A stretch of DNA of 12,665 nt from Gemmataceae bacterium (GTDB lineage: Bacteria > Planctomycetota > Planctomycetia > Gemmatales > Gemmataceae), in contig JADLBT010000418.1 in the NCBI GenBank assembly GCA_020847555.1, forward strand, positions 1-12,665. Direction: 5' to 3'. This document shows positions 1 through 6,438 of the stretch, one piece after another (the stretch's first letter is position 1; each line of letters starts with the position of its first letter). The position numbers and the translations under genes are program-made. Below the pieces are notes generated by a model. It had not been told where the DNA came from. It saw nothing but the letters and a program-made list of their open reading frames with translations, and ran no database searches.

Positions 1-890
1 CGGAGTTCCTCGATGGGTATCGGCTCGGCATGCTGGTGCCAGAGCAGTTTCTGCATGTCCGAGCCGCCGTGAAAAGGCGGCAGACCCGTGAGCAGAAAGT
101 AGAAGGTGCAGCCCAGGCTGTAGACATCCGCCCGGGTATCCACGCTGCGCGGATCGAGAGCCTGTTCGGGCGCCAGGTAATCGGCCGTGCCGAGCAGTGT
201 GCCGGTCCGGGTCCGGTTACCGTTCTGACCCGGCTGGAGCAAGCGGGCCAGGCCCAGATCGAGGAGCTTGACTCGATCGCCGGCAAGCATCAGGTTGGAG
301 GGCTTGACATCGCGATGCACCAGGCCGCGCTCGTGTGCGTGCTGCAAGGCCAGTGCCGCCTGGCGAACGCACTCGCAGGCTCTGCTCACCGAGAGCGGAC
401 CCTGCTCCTTCACGAGGCGAGCCAGGTCGTTTCCCTCCACCAGCTCCATGATGAGGTAGTAGCGCTCGCCCGCCTGGCCGCCGTCATGAGCCTGGACGAT
501 GTTGGGGTGATGCAGCTGGCCGGCCACCTGCATTTCCCACAGGAAGCGGGCCGTCGCTTCCGCCGTGCCGAGCAGATCCGGCCCGATGAGCTTGAGCGCA
601 ACCAGGCGATTCATGAAGCGATGACGCGCCTTGAAGACCGTGCCCATGCCCCCCTCGCCCAGGCGCTCCAGCAAGATGTACGACCCCAGAACCAGGTCAG
701 CCCCGCGGTGCTGGAGCAGCCGGTTGACCTGAAACGAGGTCAGCCAACCGCGTTGCAGGAGTTCGCCTGCCAGGCGGCGCGGCTCCGGAACGGTCGCGGC
801 GAGAGCCTGACACTCCTGCATTTGTGCGGCGCCGAGCAGCCCCAGGTTGCGGAGTTGTCCCACGAATTCCACGACCGCGGCGATCGTCAT
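1..890 (-). CDS. Hanks-type serine/threonine protein kinase, C-terminus cut by the window edge
   Basis: Reading leftward from ATG 888-890 gives 296 residues before the window ends, with no stop. Residues 1-68 form the helical N-terminal region seen also in the two kinases at the right end (pattern GELLQRGWLTSFQVNRLL, then LVLGSY). The kinase domain follows: glycine loop LGEGGMGTVF (78-87), VALK Lys100, alpha-C Glu119, HRDVKPSN (192-199, catalytic Asp194), DLG (211-213), APE (240-242) and the alpha-F Asp in TRADVYSLG. All catalytic residues are present, so it should be an active PknB-like kinase phosphorylating Ser/Thr of unknown targets. The start is set by GGAGAG at 898-903, 7 nt upstream. 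The missing part would hold the rest of the C-lobe and any membrane anchor or sensor domain. An ECF sigma gene lies upstream on the same strand, but a terminator separates them. The kinase call is sure; substrate and signal are unknown. Confidence 0.95.
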   Translation of the reverse strand, partial: MTIAAVVEFVGQLRNLGLLGAAQMQECQALAATVPEPRRLAGELLQRGWLTSFQVNRLLQHRGADLVLGSYILLERLGEGGMGTVFKARHRFMNRLVALKLIGPDLLGTAEATARFLWEMQVAGQLHHPNIVQAHDGGQAGERYYLIMELVEGNDLARLVKEQGPLSVSRACECVRQAALALQHAHERGLVHRDVKPSNLMLAGDRVKLLDLGLARLLQPGQNGNRTRTGTLLGTADYLAPEQALDPRSVDTRADVYSLGCTFYFLLTGLPPFHGGSDMQKLLWHQHAEPIPIEEL

Positions 891-1094
891 GGCGATACTC
901 TCCGTGGACAAGGTCAGCTTGGCGGGACGCGAAGGTTGCTGTCGTCCGAGCCGCGCACGCAGCGCAGACGGCGGCAACCGGACCACGAGTACTCAACGGC
1001 AAAATGCGGCCACGCCTCCCCGAGGAGTTTACCATGCCGCAGCGAGCCGATCCAGATTGGGGATTGGCGGCTCTCGAACGGCGAGCCCGTGCGC

Positions 1095-1140
1095 AAAAAA
1101 CGCGCGGCGGGCAAAGGTCTGCTCACCTTCGCCCGCCGCG
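1095..1140 (-). terminator. Rho-independent terminator behind the ECF sigma gene
   Basis: Seen: arms 1103-1112 and 1131-1140 form a perfect 10-bp GC stem (GCGGCGGGC core). It extends by 5 more pairs after one mismatch and has a 6-nt loop (1119-1124). On the minus strand the stem is followed after 2 nt by six T (plus-strand A at 1095-1100). This is the standard intrinsic terminator layout, oriented to end transcripts from the sigma factor gene. Confidence 0.8.
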
Positions 1141-1146
1141 AATGTT

Positions 1147-1174
1147 GTGGGGCGGCGCCGAGGCGCCGCCCCAC
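1147..1174 (-). terminator. Perfect GC-rich hairpin directly after the sigma factor stop codon
   Basis: Seen: 12-bp perfect stem (1147-1158 with 1163-1174) closing on a 4-nt loop, 17 nt past the sigma factor stop codon and 6 nt before the U-tract terminator. It has no U tract of its own. It may act with the next hairpin as a tandem terminator, protect the 3' end, or be a copy of a dispersed palindrome. Confidence 0.5.
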
Positions 1175-1191
1175 CTCGTATCGGTTGTCAA

Positions 1192-1803
1192 TCAGACGCA
1201 GGCCAGCTCCCGGTCCTTGCGGCGGCCCTTGCGCCGCCCCCGCGTCTTGGCGCCACCCTCGCGCGCCTTTTCCAGCTGCTGGCGCAGGCGGTTGCGGGCC
1301 ACGTGCAGGCGGCGCTTGATCGTGCCGACCGGCGTCTCGAACTCGCGGCTCATCTGCTTCAGGCTCCGACCGCGGATGTAGAACGCGACCAGCGTGTCGC
1401 GGTCCACCTCCTTCAGCCGGTCCAGCCCGCGCTGCAGCTCGGCGCACGCCTCCGCGCGCACCAGCTCGTCCAGCGGGGTGTCGCCGTCGTCGGCCGCGTT
1501 TTGCAGCACCTCCGGCTCCGCCCCCTGCAGCGGCCCGCGCCGCGTCACGCGGTTGATCGCCATGCGCACCGTGATCTGCCGCAGCCACCCGGCGAAGCAG
1601 TTCGCGTCGCGCAGCTGGCCGAGCTTCGTCATGCCGTGGATGAACACCTCCTGCGTCAGCTCCTGCGCCTCGGCCGGGTTGCGCAGGCGGGCCAGCGCCA
1701 GCGCGTACACGCTCGGCTGGAAGCGGGTGACCAGCTCCCCGTAGGCGACCCGGTCCCCCCCGCGGGCCCGCTCGACCAGCTCGAAGATCTCGTTCCAGGT
1801 CAT
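1192..1803 (-). CDS. ECF (extracytoplasmic function) RNA polymerase sigma factor
   Basis: A 203-residue sigma-70 family protein. Sigma region 2 covers about residues 20-88: AYGELVTRFQPSVYALALAR, then the polymerase-binding stretch AEAQELTQEVF (44-54), then FAGWLRQITVRMAINRVTRR with region 2.4-like basic residues. A short linker (90-118) leads to region 4 (119-178), where the helix-turn-helix is RGRSLKQMSREFETPVGTIKR, followed by an arginine-rich helix. The last 20 residues are very basic (GRRKGRRKDR), outside the usual fold. It should direct RNA polymerase to a small regulon. No anti-sigma gene adjoins it and it has no extra sensor domain; the nearest regulator is the Ser/Thr kinase gene 300 bp downstream. 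Planctomycetes are known to carry ECF groups genetically linked to such kinases, so kinase control is possible but inferred. The Shine-Dalgarno is weak (AGG about 10 nt upstream); the start is chosen because it gives a complete region 2. Confidence 0.93.
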   Translation of the reverse strand: MTWNEIFELVERARGGDRVAYGELVTRFQPSVYALALARLRNPAEAQELTQEVFIHGMTKLGQLRDANCFAGWLRQITVRMAINRVTRRGPLQGAEPEVLQNAADDGDTPLDELVRAEACAELQRGLDRLKEVDRDTLVAFYIRGRSLKQMSREFETPVGTIKRRLHVARNRLRQQLEKAREGGAKTRGRRKGRRKDRELACV

Positions 1804-2194
1804 GTTGATTGTTACCTGTCCCGATCCCTGCCCTGAGTTTTGGCTGCACCGCGTCGAACGGGTCGCGCCCGCCCAGGATCGGCGGCGGACGCGCGGCTAC
1901 CCTCCGCGATCCCCGATGACGCTCGGGGGACGGACGGCCCCGCAGCCGTTCGCGGTGACTGCGACAGCTCGACCGGCCCGGGTCAGGCGCCGCTGCGCCG
2001 CCGTGGAATAATGGACCCACGACGGAGGCGCGCCGCGCTCCGGCCGGCGGATGGTCTCGCGCTTCTTACTGGTTAGCCAGATAGATGCTGGGAAGCCCGA
2101 CGACGGAATCGACAGCACAGGCCGGGGGCGTGGACGTCCCCGTCCCTAAAACGGCGCTGTGGCCTGATCCCGTGGCGTCATGGCGTCACCGTCC
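1804..2194. other. Intergenic stretch, no gene supported
   Basis: All frames here give arginine/proline-rich or low-complexity translations with no recognisable domain and no convincing ribosome binding site. The sequence upstream of the sigma factor must hold its promoter, but I see no clear -35/-10 pair. The only local oddity is a perfect tandem duplication of TGGCGTCA at 2173-2188. Confidence 0.5.
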
Positions 2195-2740
2195 TCAGGC
2201 AGAAGCCGAGCGCATCCCCTGGAGCGACCAGTACCTGGCCGACTCCGCCTCGCCGCGTTCGCCGGCGCCTTCGGGCCGCGAGAATGCCAATCTCGCGGCC
2301 GGCTGTCCGGTTACGCACTGCGAGGACTGGGGATGACCGAGCGACAGGTCCGCCAGCGTTATCCCCCGGACCGGCAACCGGCCCGAGGAATCGCAACCCG
2401 CGAACGCCGTCCCTCCCGTGCTCACCGGCCACCCTGATAGGATGGCCGGCCTCGCGCTTCTCGCGAGGGGACTGCTGCCGAGGACACCAGCGAGGCTTCC
2501 GGACCGACCGGCCCGTGGCGCGGCGCGCCCCACCGCATAGGTGGTGGCGTGTTCCCCGCGCTTGTCGGGGTTCGGATCGTTATCCGGATCGCCCAGGGGC
2601 AGGTGCCGTGCGAAGGACGTGGGAGCCGTCATGGCCTCCCCGGCGGCCTGGCAGGAACCGATGCGCTCCAGGACGAAGACGCCGTCGCTGACGACGCAAA
2701 CGCCACGCAGCACCAGGTTGTCCAGCTTCAGCTGAGCCAT
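2195..2740 (-). CDS. Hypothetical small protein with strong Shine-Dalgarno
   Basis: I do not recognise this protein. The start at ATG 2738-2740 is well supported: GGAGG lies 6 nt upstream, and about the first 75 codons show the G/C third-position bias of real genes here. The N-terminal part alternates hydrophobic and polar residues (LKLDNLVLRGVCVVSDGVFV), suggesting short beta strands, and contains two Cys. A stretch rich in Asp, Pro and Asn follows (LGDPDNDPNPDKRGE). From about residue 80 the translation becomes Ser/Gly/Arg/Ala-rich and looks non-coding. Two GC hairpins (2425-2468) also fall there. The gene may be a short protein whose reading frame has drifted, or 181 residues with a disordered tail. 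The codon evidence favours at least the first 75 codons being translated. Confidence 0.4.
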   Translation of the reverse strand: MAQLKLDNLVLRGVCVVSDGVFVLERIGSCQAAGEAMTAPTSFARHLPLGDPDNDPNPDKRGEHATTYAVGRAAPRAGRSGSLAGVLGSSPLARSARPAILSGWPVSTGGTAFAGCDSSGRLPVRGITLADLSLGHPQSSQCVTGQPAARLAFSRPEGAGERGEAESARYWSLQGMRSASA

Positions 2741-2776
2741 GAGAGACCTCCGGCGAGCAAAAAAGAGAAGCAGAGT

Positions 2777-2798
2777 TGACCCGCTCACTCGCGGGTCA
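2777..2798 (-). promoter_or_regulatory. Leader hairpin upstream of the small hypothetical gene
   Basis: Seen: perfect 8-bp stem TGACCCGC / GCGGGTCA with a 6-nt loop, 36 nt before the start codon at 2740. On the minus strand it is followed by a pyrimidine-rich run that includes TTTTTT at 2759-2764 in the gap before the Shine-Dalgarno. It could be a 5' UTR structure or attenuator, or simply a binding site. The U run sits too far from the stem for a good terminator. Confidence 0.35.
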
Positions 2799-3101
2799 GG
2801 TAGTGCAAGGTTGGTCGTGTCGTGTTCTCATCCGGCGCATTTTCACTCCGATCCCTTCACGCGCGACTCACCTGTCCGGCCCCTGTCAATCAAGACGCGA
2901 CCGGCCTTTGCCTCGTTACACCGAGGGGACGGTTTTTCGTCCTGGGCTCGACGGGGGGGAAGTGTGAACCGATGAAGGCTACACTCCTGGACTGTCGAGG
3001 AGGTGAAAAGGTTCGCGGAATTGCCCAGCATTTTTTCTCTATGCACCTCTCATGCCAATCGCCGAACCGGGGCGCCGAATCTGCACGCAACCTGCTTGCT
3101 G
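2799..3101. other. AT-richer intergenic segment without a supported gene
   Basis: This stretch is clearly less GC-rich than its surroundings. Short frames exist, such as a 46-codon plus-strand frame from ATG 2972, but their third codon positions are not G/C-biased and they show no domain. A perfect TTGACA lies on the minus strand (2884-2889) but has no -10 box at the right distance. The segment is probably promoter or leader DNA for the small minus-strand gene, or an untranslated RNA. Confidence 0.4.
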
Positions 3102-3177
3102 AAAAAGCTTAAAGACAATCCACCCAGTGGCGAGGCAAGTTAAGTACCGAGGCCGATTTGGGGGGGTGGATCGTCTT
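3102..3177 (-). terminator. Long stem-loop with U tract, downstream of the WD40 gene
   Basis: Seen: arms 3112-3125 and 3164-3177 are complementary over 14 positions with one mismatch. On the minus-strand RNA that mismatch (3117/3172) is a G-U pair, so the stem is complete only in that orientation. The loop is 38 nt. The minus-strand continuation is TAAGC then TTTTT (3102-3106). This fits a terminator for transcripts from the WD40 gene or the 3' end of a small RNA. The large loop is unusual for a simple terminator, and small-element terminal repeats are an alternative. Confidence 0.4.
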
Positions 3178-3210
3178 GCAACAACGCGGTGCGTTACTTT
3201 GGCACACGGA

Positions 3211-3256
3211 AGACCCCCTCACCCCCGGCCCCTCCCCCACGAGGGGGGAGGGGGGA
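3211..3256. repeat. C-run/G-run intergenic palindrome (REP-like), 34 nt after the WD40 stop
   Basis: Seen: CCCCTCCCCC (3229-3238) pairs perfectly with 3244-3253 around a 5-nt loop, preceded by CCCTCACCCCCGGCC. From general knowledge, intergenic palindromes of the form CCCTCACCCC...CCCTCC...GGAGGG recur in many high-GC genomes, including planctomycetes. Here it sits just past the WD40 stop codon and may act as a 3' end or terminator hairpin. Confidence 0.6.
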
Positions 3257-3289
3257 AAGACAAACCAGACACCAGCCCCGCGTCGTACA

Positions 3290-4882
3290 TCAGGGCGACA
3301 GGCGCATCCGTCGGTCGAGCCGCTCGAGTACCGCCCGCGCCTCGCCGGTCACCCATGCGCCGGGCGCCCCCTCCGCGACACGCCGCAGCACGGCCTGCGC
3401 CTCCTCCGTGCCGATTCGTTCGAGCACCTGCAGCGCCCGTGTCTGCCGCAACTCCTCGGGCGTGGCCGGGTGCCGGTTGAGCGGGGCGAGCAGCGATTCG
3501 ACGCGCGTGCGGACCTCGGACGAAAGCTTCTCCCGGAGCGCCTCGCGCAGATCCGCCTCGATCGCCGGACCGAGCTTCTTCAACTCCCGGAAGGCGGCCT
3601 CGCGGACCGCGAACCGCTTGCTGTCGAGGTTGGCCAGGAACTGCTTGACGCGCGGCCCCGCCGACACGGCCGGCGCCAGCCGCGCCCGGAGCAGGCCGAC
3701 GGCCTTTTCGCCCGCCTCCACCAGCGCCCACTGCGCCTCGTAGGCGGTCTTCGCATCCTTGCCCCCCAGTTCCTCCCAGAGCCGGGCCAGTCCCGCCGCG
3801 CCGAGGGCGTCCGCGTTCTTGCCCGCCGCCCAGCCCGCTCGCCTGATTTCGTGAAATCGCACGGTGCCATCCGCGCGGCCGACCGCCACCTTGCGGCAGT
3901 CGGGGGAGATGGCGACGAGGGGGGCGTTCTCCTCCGGGAGTTGCAGCAACTCGGTGCCGCTCGCCAGCTCCCACAGGGCGACGCGGCGGTGGCGCGTCTG
4001 GTTCTCGATGACGAACCGGCCGGCGTGGACGCGGCTGCCCCACGCGGTCGCCAGGAACTTGCCGTCGGGGGAGTAAGCCATCGAGCCGCCCTGGCCGGTG
4101 ATCGGCAGCCGCGTCTGGCCGTCCGGGGTCGCCACGCCGACGCGCGGGCCGCCCTGGATCGTCACCCCGCCGCCGACCGGCTGCCCGGTCATGAACAGCC
4201 CGCCGCCGGCAACCGTCTGGCCGTCCCCGGCGAAGGCGACGAGCGTGCCGCGCACGTCCAGCTTGCGCAGCGGTTGGCCGGTGGCCGCATCCCACAGGTG
4301 GATCTGGTCGGAGTGAGTCGCGCCAACGAAGAAGCCCGGGATGGTGGCCGTCGCCGTCCCGCCGGACGCCAGCACCTTGCCGTCGGGCGCGAACGCCAGG
4401 CCGGTGACCTTCAGCTCGTGGCCGTGGAAGGTACGCAGCAGCTTGCCCGTCGCCGCGTCCCACAGGCGGATGGTCTTGTCCGCGCCGCCCGAGGCGACCG
4501 TCTTGCCGTCGGGCGAGAGCGCGACCGCGAAGACCTCCTGCCTGTGGCCCCGGAGTTCGCGGAGCGGCTTGCGCGTGCGCGCGTCCCACAGGCGCACCAG
4601 ACCGTCCCCGCCAGCGGTCGCGAGTACCTTGCCGTCGGGCGACAGGGCCAGGCCAAAGGTGCCGTCCCTGTGGGCGTCGAAGCGTTCGCGCTCGCCGTTG
4701 GTGGACACGTCCCAGACGCGGACGGACCCGGTCATGGAGGCCGAGAACAGCGTCTTGCCGTCGGGAGTGAAGGCCAGGCCGGTCGCCTCGGCCGTGCGGT
4801 TGATCGCCTGGGCGTTCGCCGTGGGCGCCGGCACGAGCAGGGCGCAGGCAGCGAGGAGCAGGGTTGCGCGCGACCGCGACAT
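3290..4882 (-). CDS. Exported WD40-repeat beta-propeller protein with helical C-terminal domain
   Basis: 530 residues from ATG 4880-4882, chosen because GGAGG lies 6 nt upstream and the protein then opens with a signal peptide: Arg at 3 and 5, hydrophobic LLLAACALLV, and an ANA|QA cleavage site near residue 24. Earlier in-frame ATGs would bury it. Residues 30-346 carry about seven WD-type blades. Typical repeats (SPDGK...GGADKTIRLWD) occur at 36-58, 78-100, 120-142 and 162-198; the blade near 212-266 is degenerate, with Gly-rich inserts; the last two end in VALWE and VRFHE. Residues 360-525 are alpha-helical and charged (REAAFRELKKLG, LQVLERIGTEEAQAVLRRVA), a tail I know from planctomycete WD40 proteins, resembling short HEAT-like repeats. 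It probably acts as a periplasmic or surface binding scaffold; no catalytic motif is seen. The upstream FGGY kinase gene is on the same strand, but a large palindrome lies between. Confidence 0.9.
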   Translation of the reverse strand: MSRSRATLLLAACALLVPAPTANAQAINRTAEATGLAFTPDGKTLFSASMTGSVRVWDVSTNGERERFDAHRDGTFGLALSPDGKVLATAGGDGLVRLWDARTRKPLRELRGHRQEVFAVALSPDGKTVASGGADKTIRLWDAATGKLLRTFHGHELKVTGLAFAPDGKVLASGGTATATIPGFFVGATHSDQIHLWDAATGQPLRKLDVRGTLVAFAGDGQTVAGGGLFMTGQPVGGGVTIQGGPRVGVATPDGQTRLPITGQGGSMAYSPDGKFLATAWGSRVHAGRFVIENQTRHRRVALWELASGTELLQLPEENAPLVAISPDCRKVAVGRADGTVRFHEIRRAGWAAGKNADALGAAGLARLWEELGGKDAKTAYEAQWALVEAGEKAVGLLRARLAPAVSAGPRVKQFLANLDSKRFAVREAAFRELKKLGPAIEADLREALREKLSSEVRTRVESLLAPLNRHPATPEELRQTRALQVLERIGTEEAQAVLRRVAEGAPGAWVTGEARAVLERLDRRMRLSP

Positions 4883-4987
4883 GTGCCACCTCCGCAATGG
4901 ACCAACGGGGCGAACGCGAGCGCCAGGGGAGGCGCCGTTAACAGGATACCAGATGCGGCGCCGCTCGGCCGCACCGCCAGACATTCG

Positions 4988-5060
4988 GAAAGCCCACGGG
5001 TGGCGTCCCGTGGGGCAAGCGCTGGGGACTCGACCCACGGGGCGCCACCCGTGGGCTTTC
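4988..5060. repeat. Double palindrome 3 nt past the FGGY kinase stop, able to fold two ways
   Basis: Seen: 4988-5005 is perfectly complementary to 5043-5060 (18 bp). The stem continues through one T/G position for 8 more pairs (5007-5014 with 5034-5041), leaving a 19-nt loop. Each arm is also itself a hairpin: CCCACGGG/CCCGTGGG at 4993-5000/5007-5014 and at 5034-5041/5048-5055, each with a 6-nt loop. It lies directly behind the carbohydrate kinase gene, so it may end or stabilise that transcript, but no U tract longer than three follows. It looks like a dispersed intergenic palindrome. Confidence 0.75.
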
Positions 5061-5062
5061 AG

Positions 5063-6361
5063 CTAGGGGTGGAACAGCCGCGCCACCCCGAGCAGCGACC
5101 CTCTCTCAAATATTTGCACGTCCGCGTCGGCGTACTCCGGGACGAGCCGGCGTACCACCTCCGCACCGCCCCCGGTCAGGAAGATGCGCCCGAACCGCTC
5201 CCCGACGCCGAGGTTCTTCACCGCCTTGCGGTGGTGGCGCAGCATCGCCGCCAGCAGGGCCGCCAGCAGGTCGAGCCGGTCGGTCGTCACTGTCAGGTCA
5301 CGGAACGCCGCCCGGTGCGCCTCGATCTCCAGTCGGTCGCCCCCCCGATATGCCGGGTCGAGCGTCACGCGTGTCGGACGTTCCATCGCCTCGGGGACCG
5401 TGCGGCGGTAGAAGTCGTCCTCGCTCTGGTCGCGGAAACAGAGCTGGTGCAGCCACGCCAGCGCGCCGCCGCCGACCGGGTTGTGGGTCACGGTCGCGTA
5501 CCCGTCGCCGACCCCGAACAGGCGCGTCAGCCGCTCGGCCGCAGGCCGTGGGCGGTCTGTCAGCGCCTCCAGCACCTGCGTGGTGCCGACGACGTGGAGC
5601 AGATCCCCGGACCGCAGCCCGACGGCCAGGGCAGCGCTGCTCGTGTCGGCCGTCCCGAGCTTGAGCGGCACGCCCGCCGGAACGCCCAGCTCCGCCGCCA
5701 CCGCCGCCCGCACCGTCCCGACCGTCGCCGTCCCGTCGAGGATCGGGGGTAGCCAGCTCCTTTCCGCCTCGAAATAGTCGCACCAGTGCTGCGACCACTG
5801 ACGATCCGTCATGGTGTTGAACAGGCCGGTAAAGCTGGCGTTGGCCGGATCGAACGCCGGCTGCCCGGTCAGGTGCAGGGCGAGCCAGCCGTTGAGGTGC
5901 AGGTAGTGACGGACGTGGTGGCCCAGGTACGGCTCGGCCTCCAGCTGCTGGCGGTAGCAGGTCGCCGACATGCCGCCGGGGAGCGGGCGGTTGCCGGTGG
6001 TGGCGAGGAACTCCGGGCCGACCGCGTGCCATGTCTGCCGCGCTACCTGCCGTGCCCGCCGGTCGAGGTGGGTCCAGACCGGCGCGACCGGGCGGTGGTT
6101 TCGGTCGAGCAGGACCAGCGCCGGGCTCTGGCACGACAGCCCCACCCCCTCGACGACCGGATGCCCGAGGGCGGCCTCGCGGGCCGCCTGCACGACGGCC
6201 TGCCGGAGGCGCGCGAGCGGCACCTCGGCGGCGTCCGGGGTTGGGGTGTCGAGGTCATAAGGTGCCCGCGCCACCGGGCCGAGCGGTCGGGCCGCCGCCG
6301 CGTCCAGCACCGCCGCCTTGACCGACGCGGTGCCCACGTCGAGAGCCAGAATGCGCATCAT
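5063..6361 (-). CDS. FGGY-family carbohydrate kinase (xylulokinase-like), substrate unknown
   Basis: 432 residues with the FGGY two-lobe plan. FGGY_N: ILALDVGTASVKAAVLD (4-20) is the first phosphate-binding motif, GVGLSCQSPALVLLD (72-86) follows, and Trp96-Asp100 sit near the sugar site. FGGY_C: LGTADTSSAALAVG (235-248) holds the likely catalytic Asp239, HVVGTTQVLE (256-265) is the second phosphate motif, and FLTGGGAEVV (394-403) is the adenosine motif. It should transfer phosphate from ATP to a sugar or polyol in the cytoplasm. At 432 residues it is shorter than typical xylulokinases (about 480-500). Start: GTG 6362-6364, ATG 6359-6361 and ATG 6356-6358 are consecutive codons behind an AAGG-type Shine-Dalgarno. 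The first ATG (10-nt spacing) is used, but the GTG (7 nt) is also possible. It is divergent from the membrane protein gene, 77 bp away. The substrate cannot be read from the sequence. Confidence 0.88.
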   Translation of the reverse strand: MMRILALDVGTASVKAAVLDAAAARPLGPVARAPYDLDTPTPDAAEVPLARLRQAVVQAAREAALGHPVVEGVGLSCQSPALVLLDRNHRPVAPVWTHLDRRARQVARQTWHAVGPEFLATTGNRPLPGGMSATCYRQQLEAEPYLGHHVRHYLHLNGWLALHLTGQPAFDPANASFTGLFNTMTDRQWSQHWCDYFEAERSWLPPILDGTATVGTVRAAVAAELGVPAGVPLKLGTADTSSAALAVGLRSGDLLHVVGTTQVLEALTDRPRPAAERLTRLFGVGDGYATVTHNPVGGGALAWLHQLCFRDQSEDDFYRRTVPEAMERPTRVTLDPAYRGGDRLEIEAHRAAFRDLTVTTDRLDLLAALLAAMLRHHRKAVKNLGVGERFGRIFLTGGGAEVVRRLVPEYADADVQIFERGSLLGVARLFHP

Positions 6362-6400
6362 CACTCGTTCGCCTTCCTCGCCGCAGGGGCCATCTTCGGC

Positions 6401-6429
6401 TTGTCCCAAACTCTGTCCGCCGGTACGAT
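6401..6429 (+). promoter_or_regulatory. Candidate sigma-70-type promoter of the membrane glycosyltransferase gene
   Basis: Seen: TTGTCC (6401-6406), 17-nt spacer, TACGAT (6424-6429); each hexamer matches consensus at 4 of 6. The -10 ends 9 nt before the ATG at 6439. Transcription would therefore start near 6436 and the mRNA would be practically leaderless, which agrees with the absence of any Shine-Dalgarno before this gene. Inference only. Confidence 0.35.
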
Positions 6430-6438
6430 CCGTCGTCG

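Noticed and set aside
1026..1031. TGG-TAAACT extended -10-like site on the minus strand upstream of the left kinase
   Set aside because: The -35 at the proper distance matches only 3 of 6 and the leader would be long; too weak to list.
30..1319. Long plus-strand open frame across the left kinase and sigma genes
   Set aside because: It is the antisense of the kinase gene: no domain, no ribosome site, and the minus strand encodes complete kinase motifs.
914..2020. Minus-strand 368-residue open frame over the sigma factor gene
   Set aside because: It overlaps the ECF gene in another frame and its translation is Arg/Gly/Ala/Pro-rich with no family features.
2173..2188. Tandem TGGCGTCA duplication as a regulatory site
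   Set aside because: Two 8-nt copies alone, with no gene start nearby, may be chance.
2884..2889. Perfect TTGACA on the minus strand as a promoter for the small gene
   Set aside because: No -10-like hexamer occurs 15-19 nt downstream.
2972..3112. 46-codon plus-strand frame in the intergenic segment
   Set aside because: Third codon positions are not G/C-biased, there is no domain, and the ribosome site is poorly spaced.
3003..3143. GTG-started frame following a GGAGG motif on the plus strand
   Set aside because: The GGAGG overlaps the GTG, so spacing is wrong, and the codon use is not coding-like.
3158..5752. 864-residue plus-strand open frame
   Set aside because: Antisense to the WD40 and FGGY genes; such frames arise from the GC-rich codon bias.
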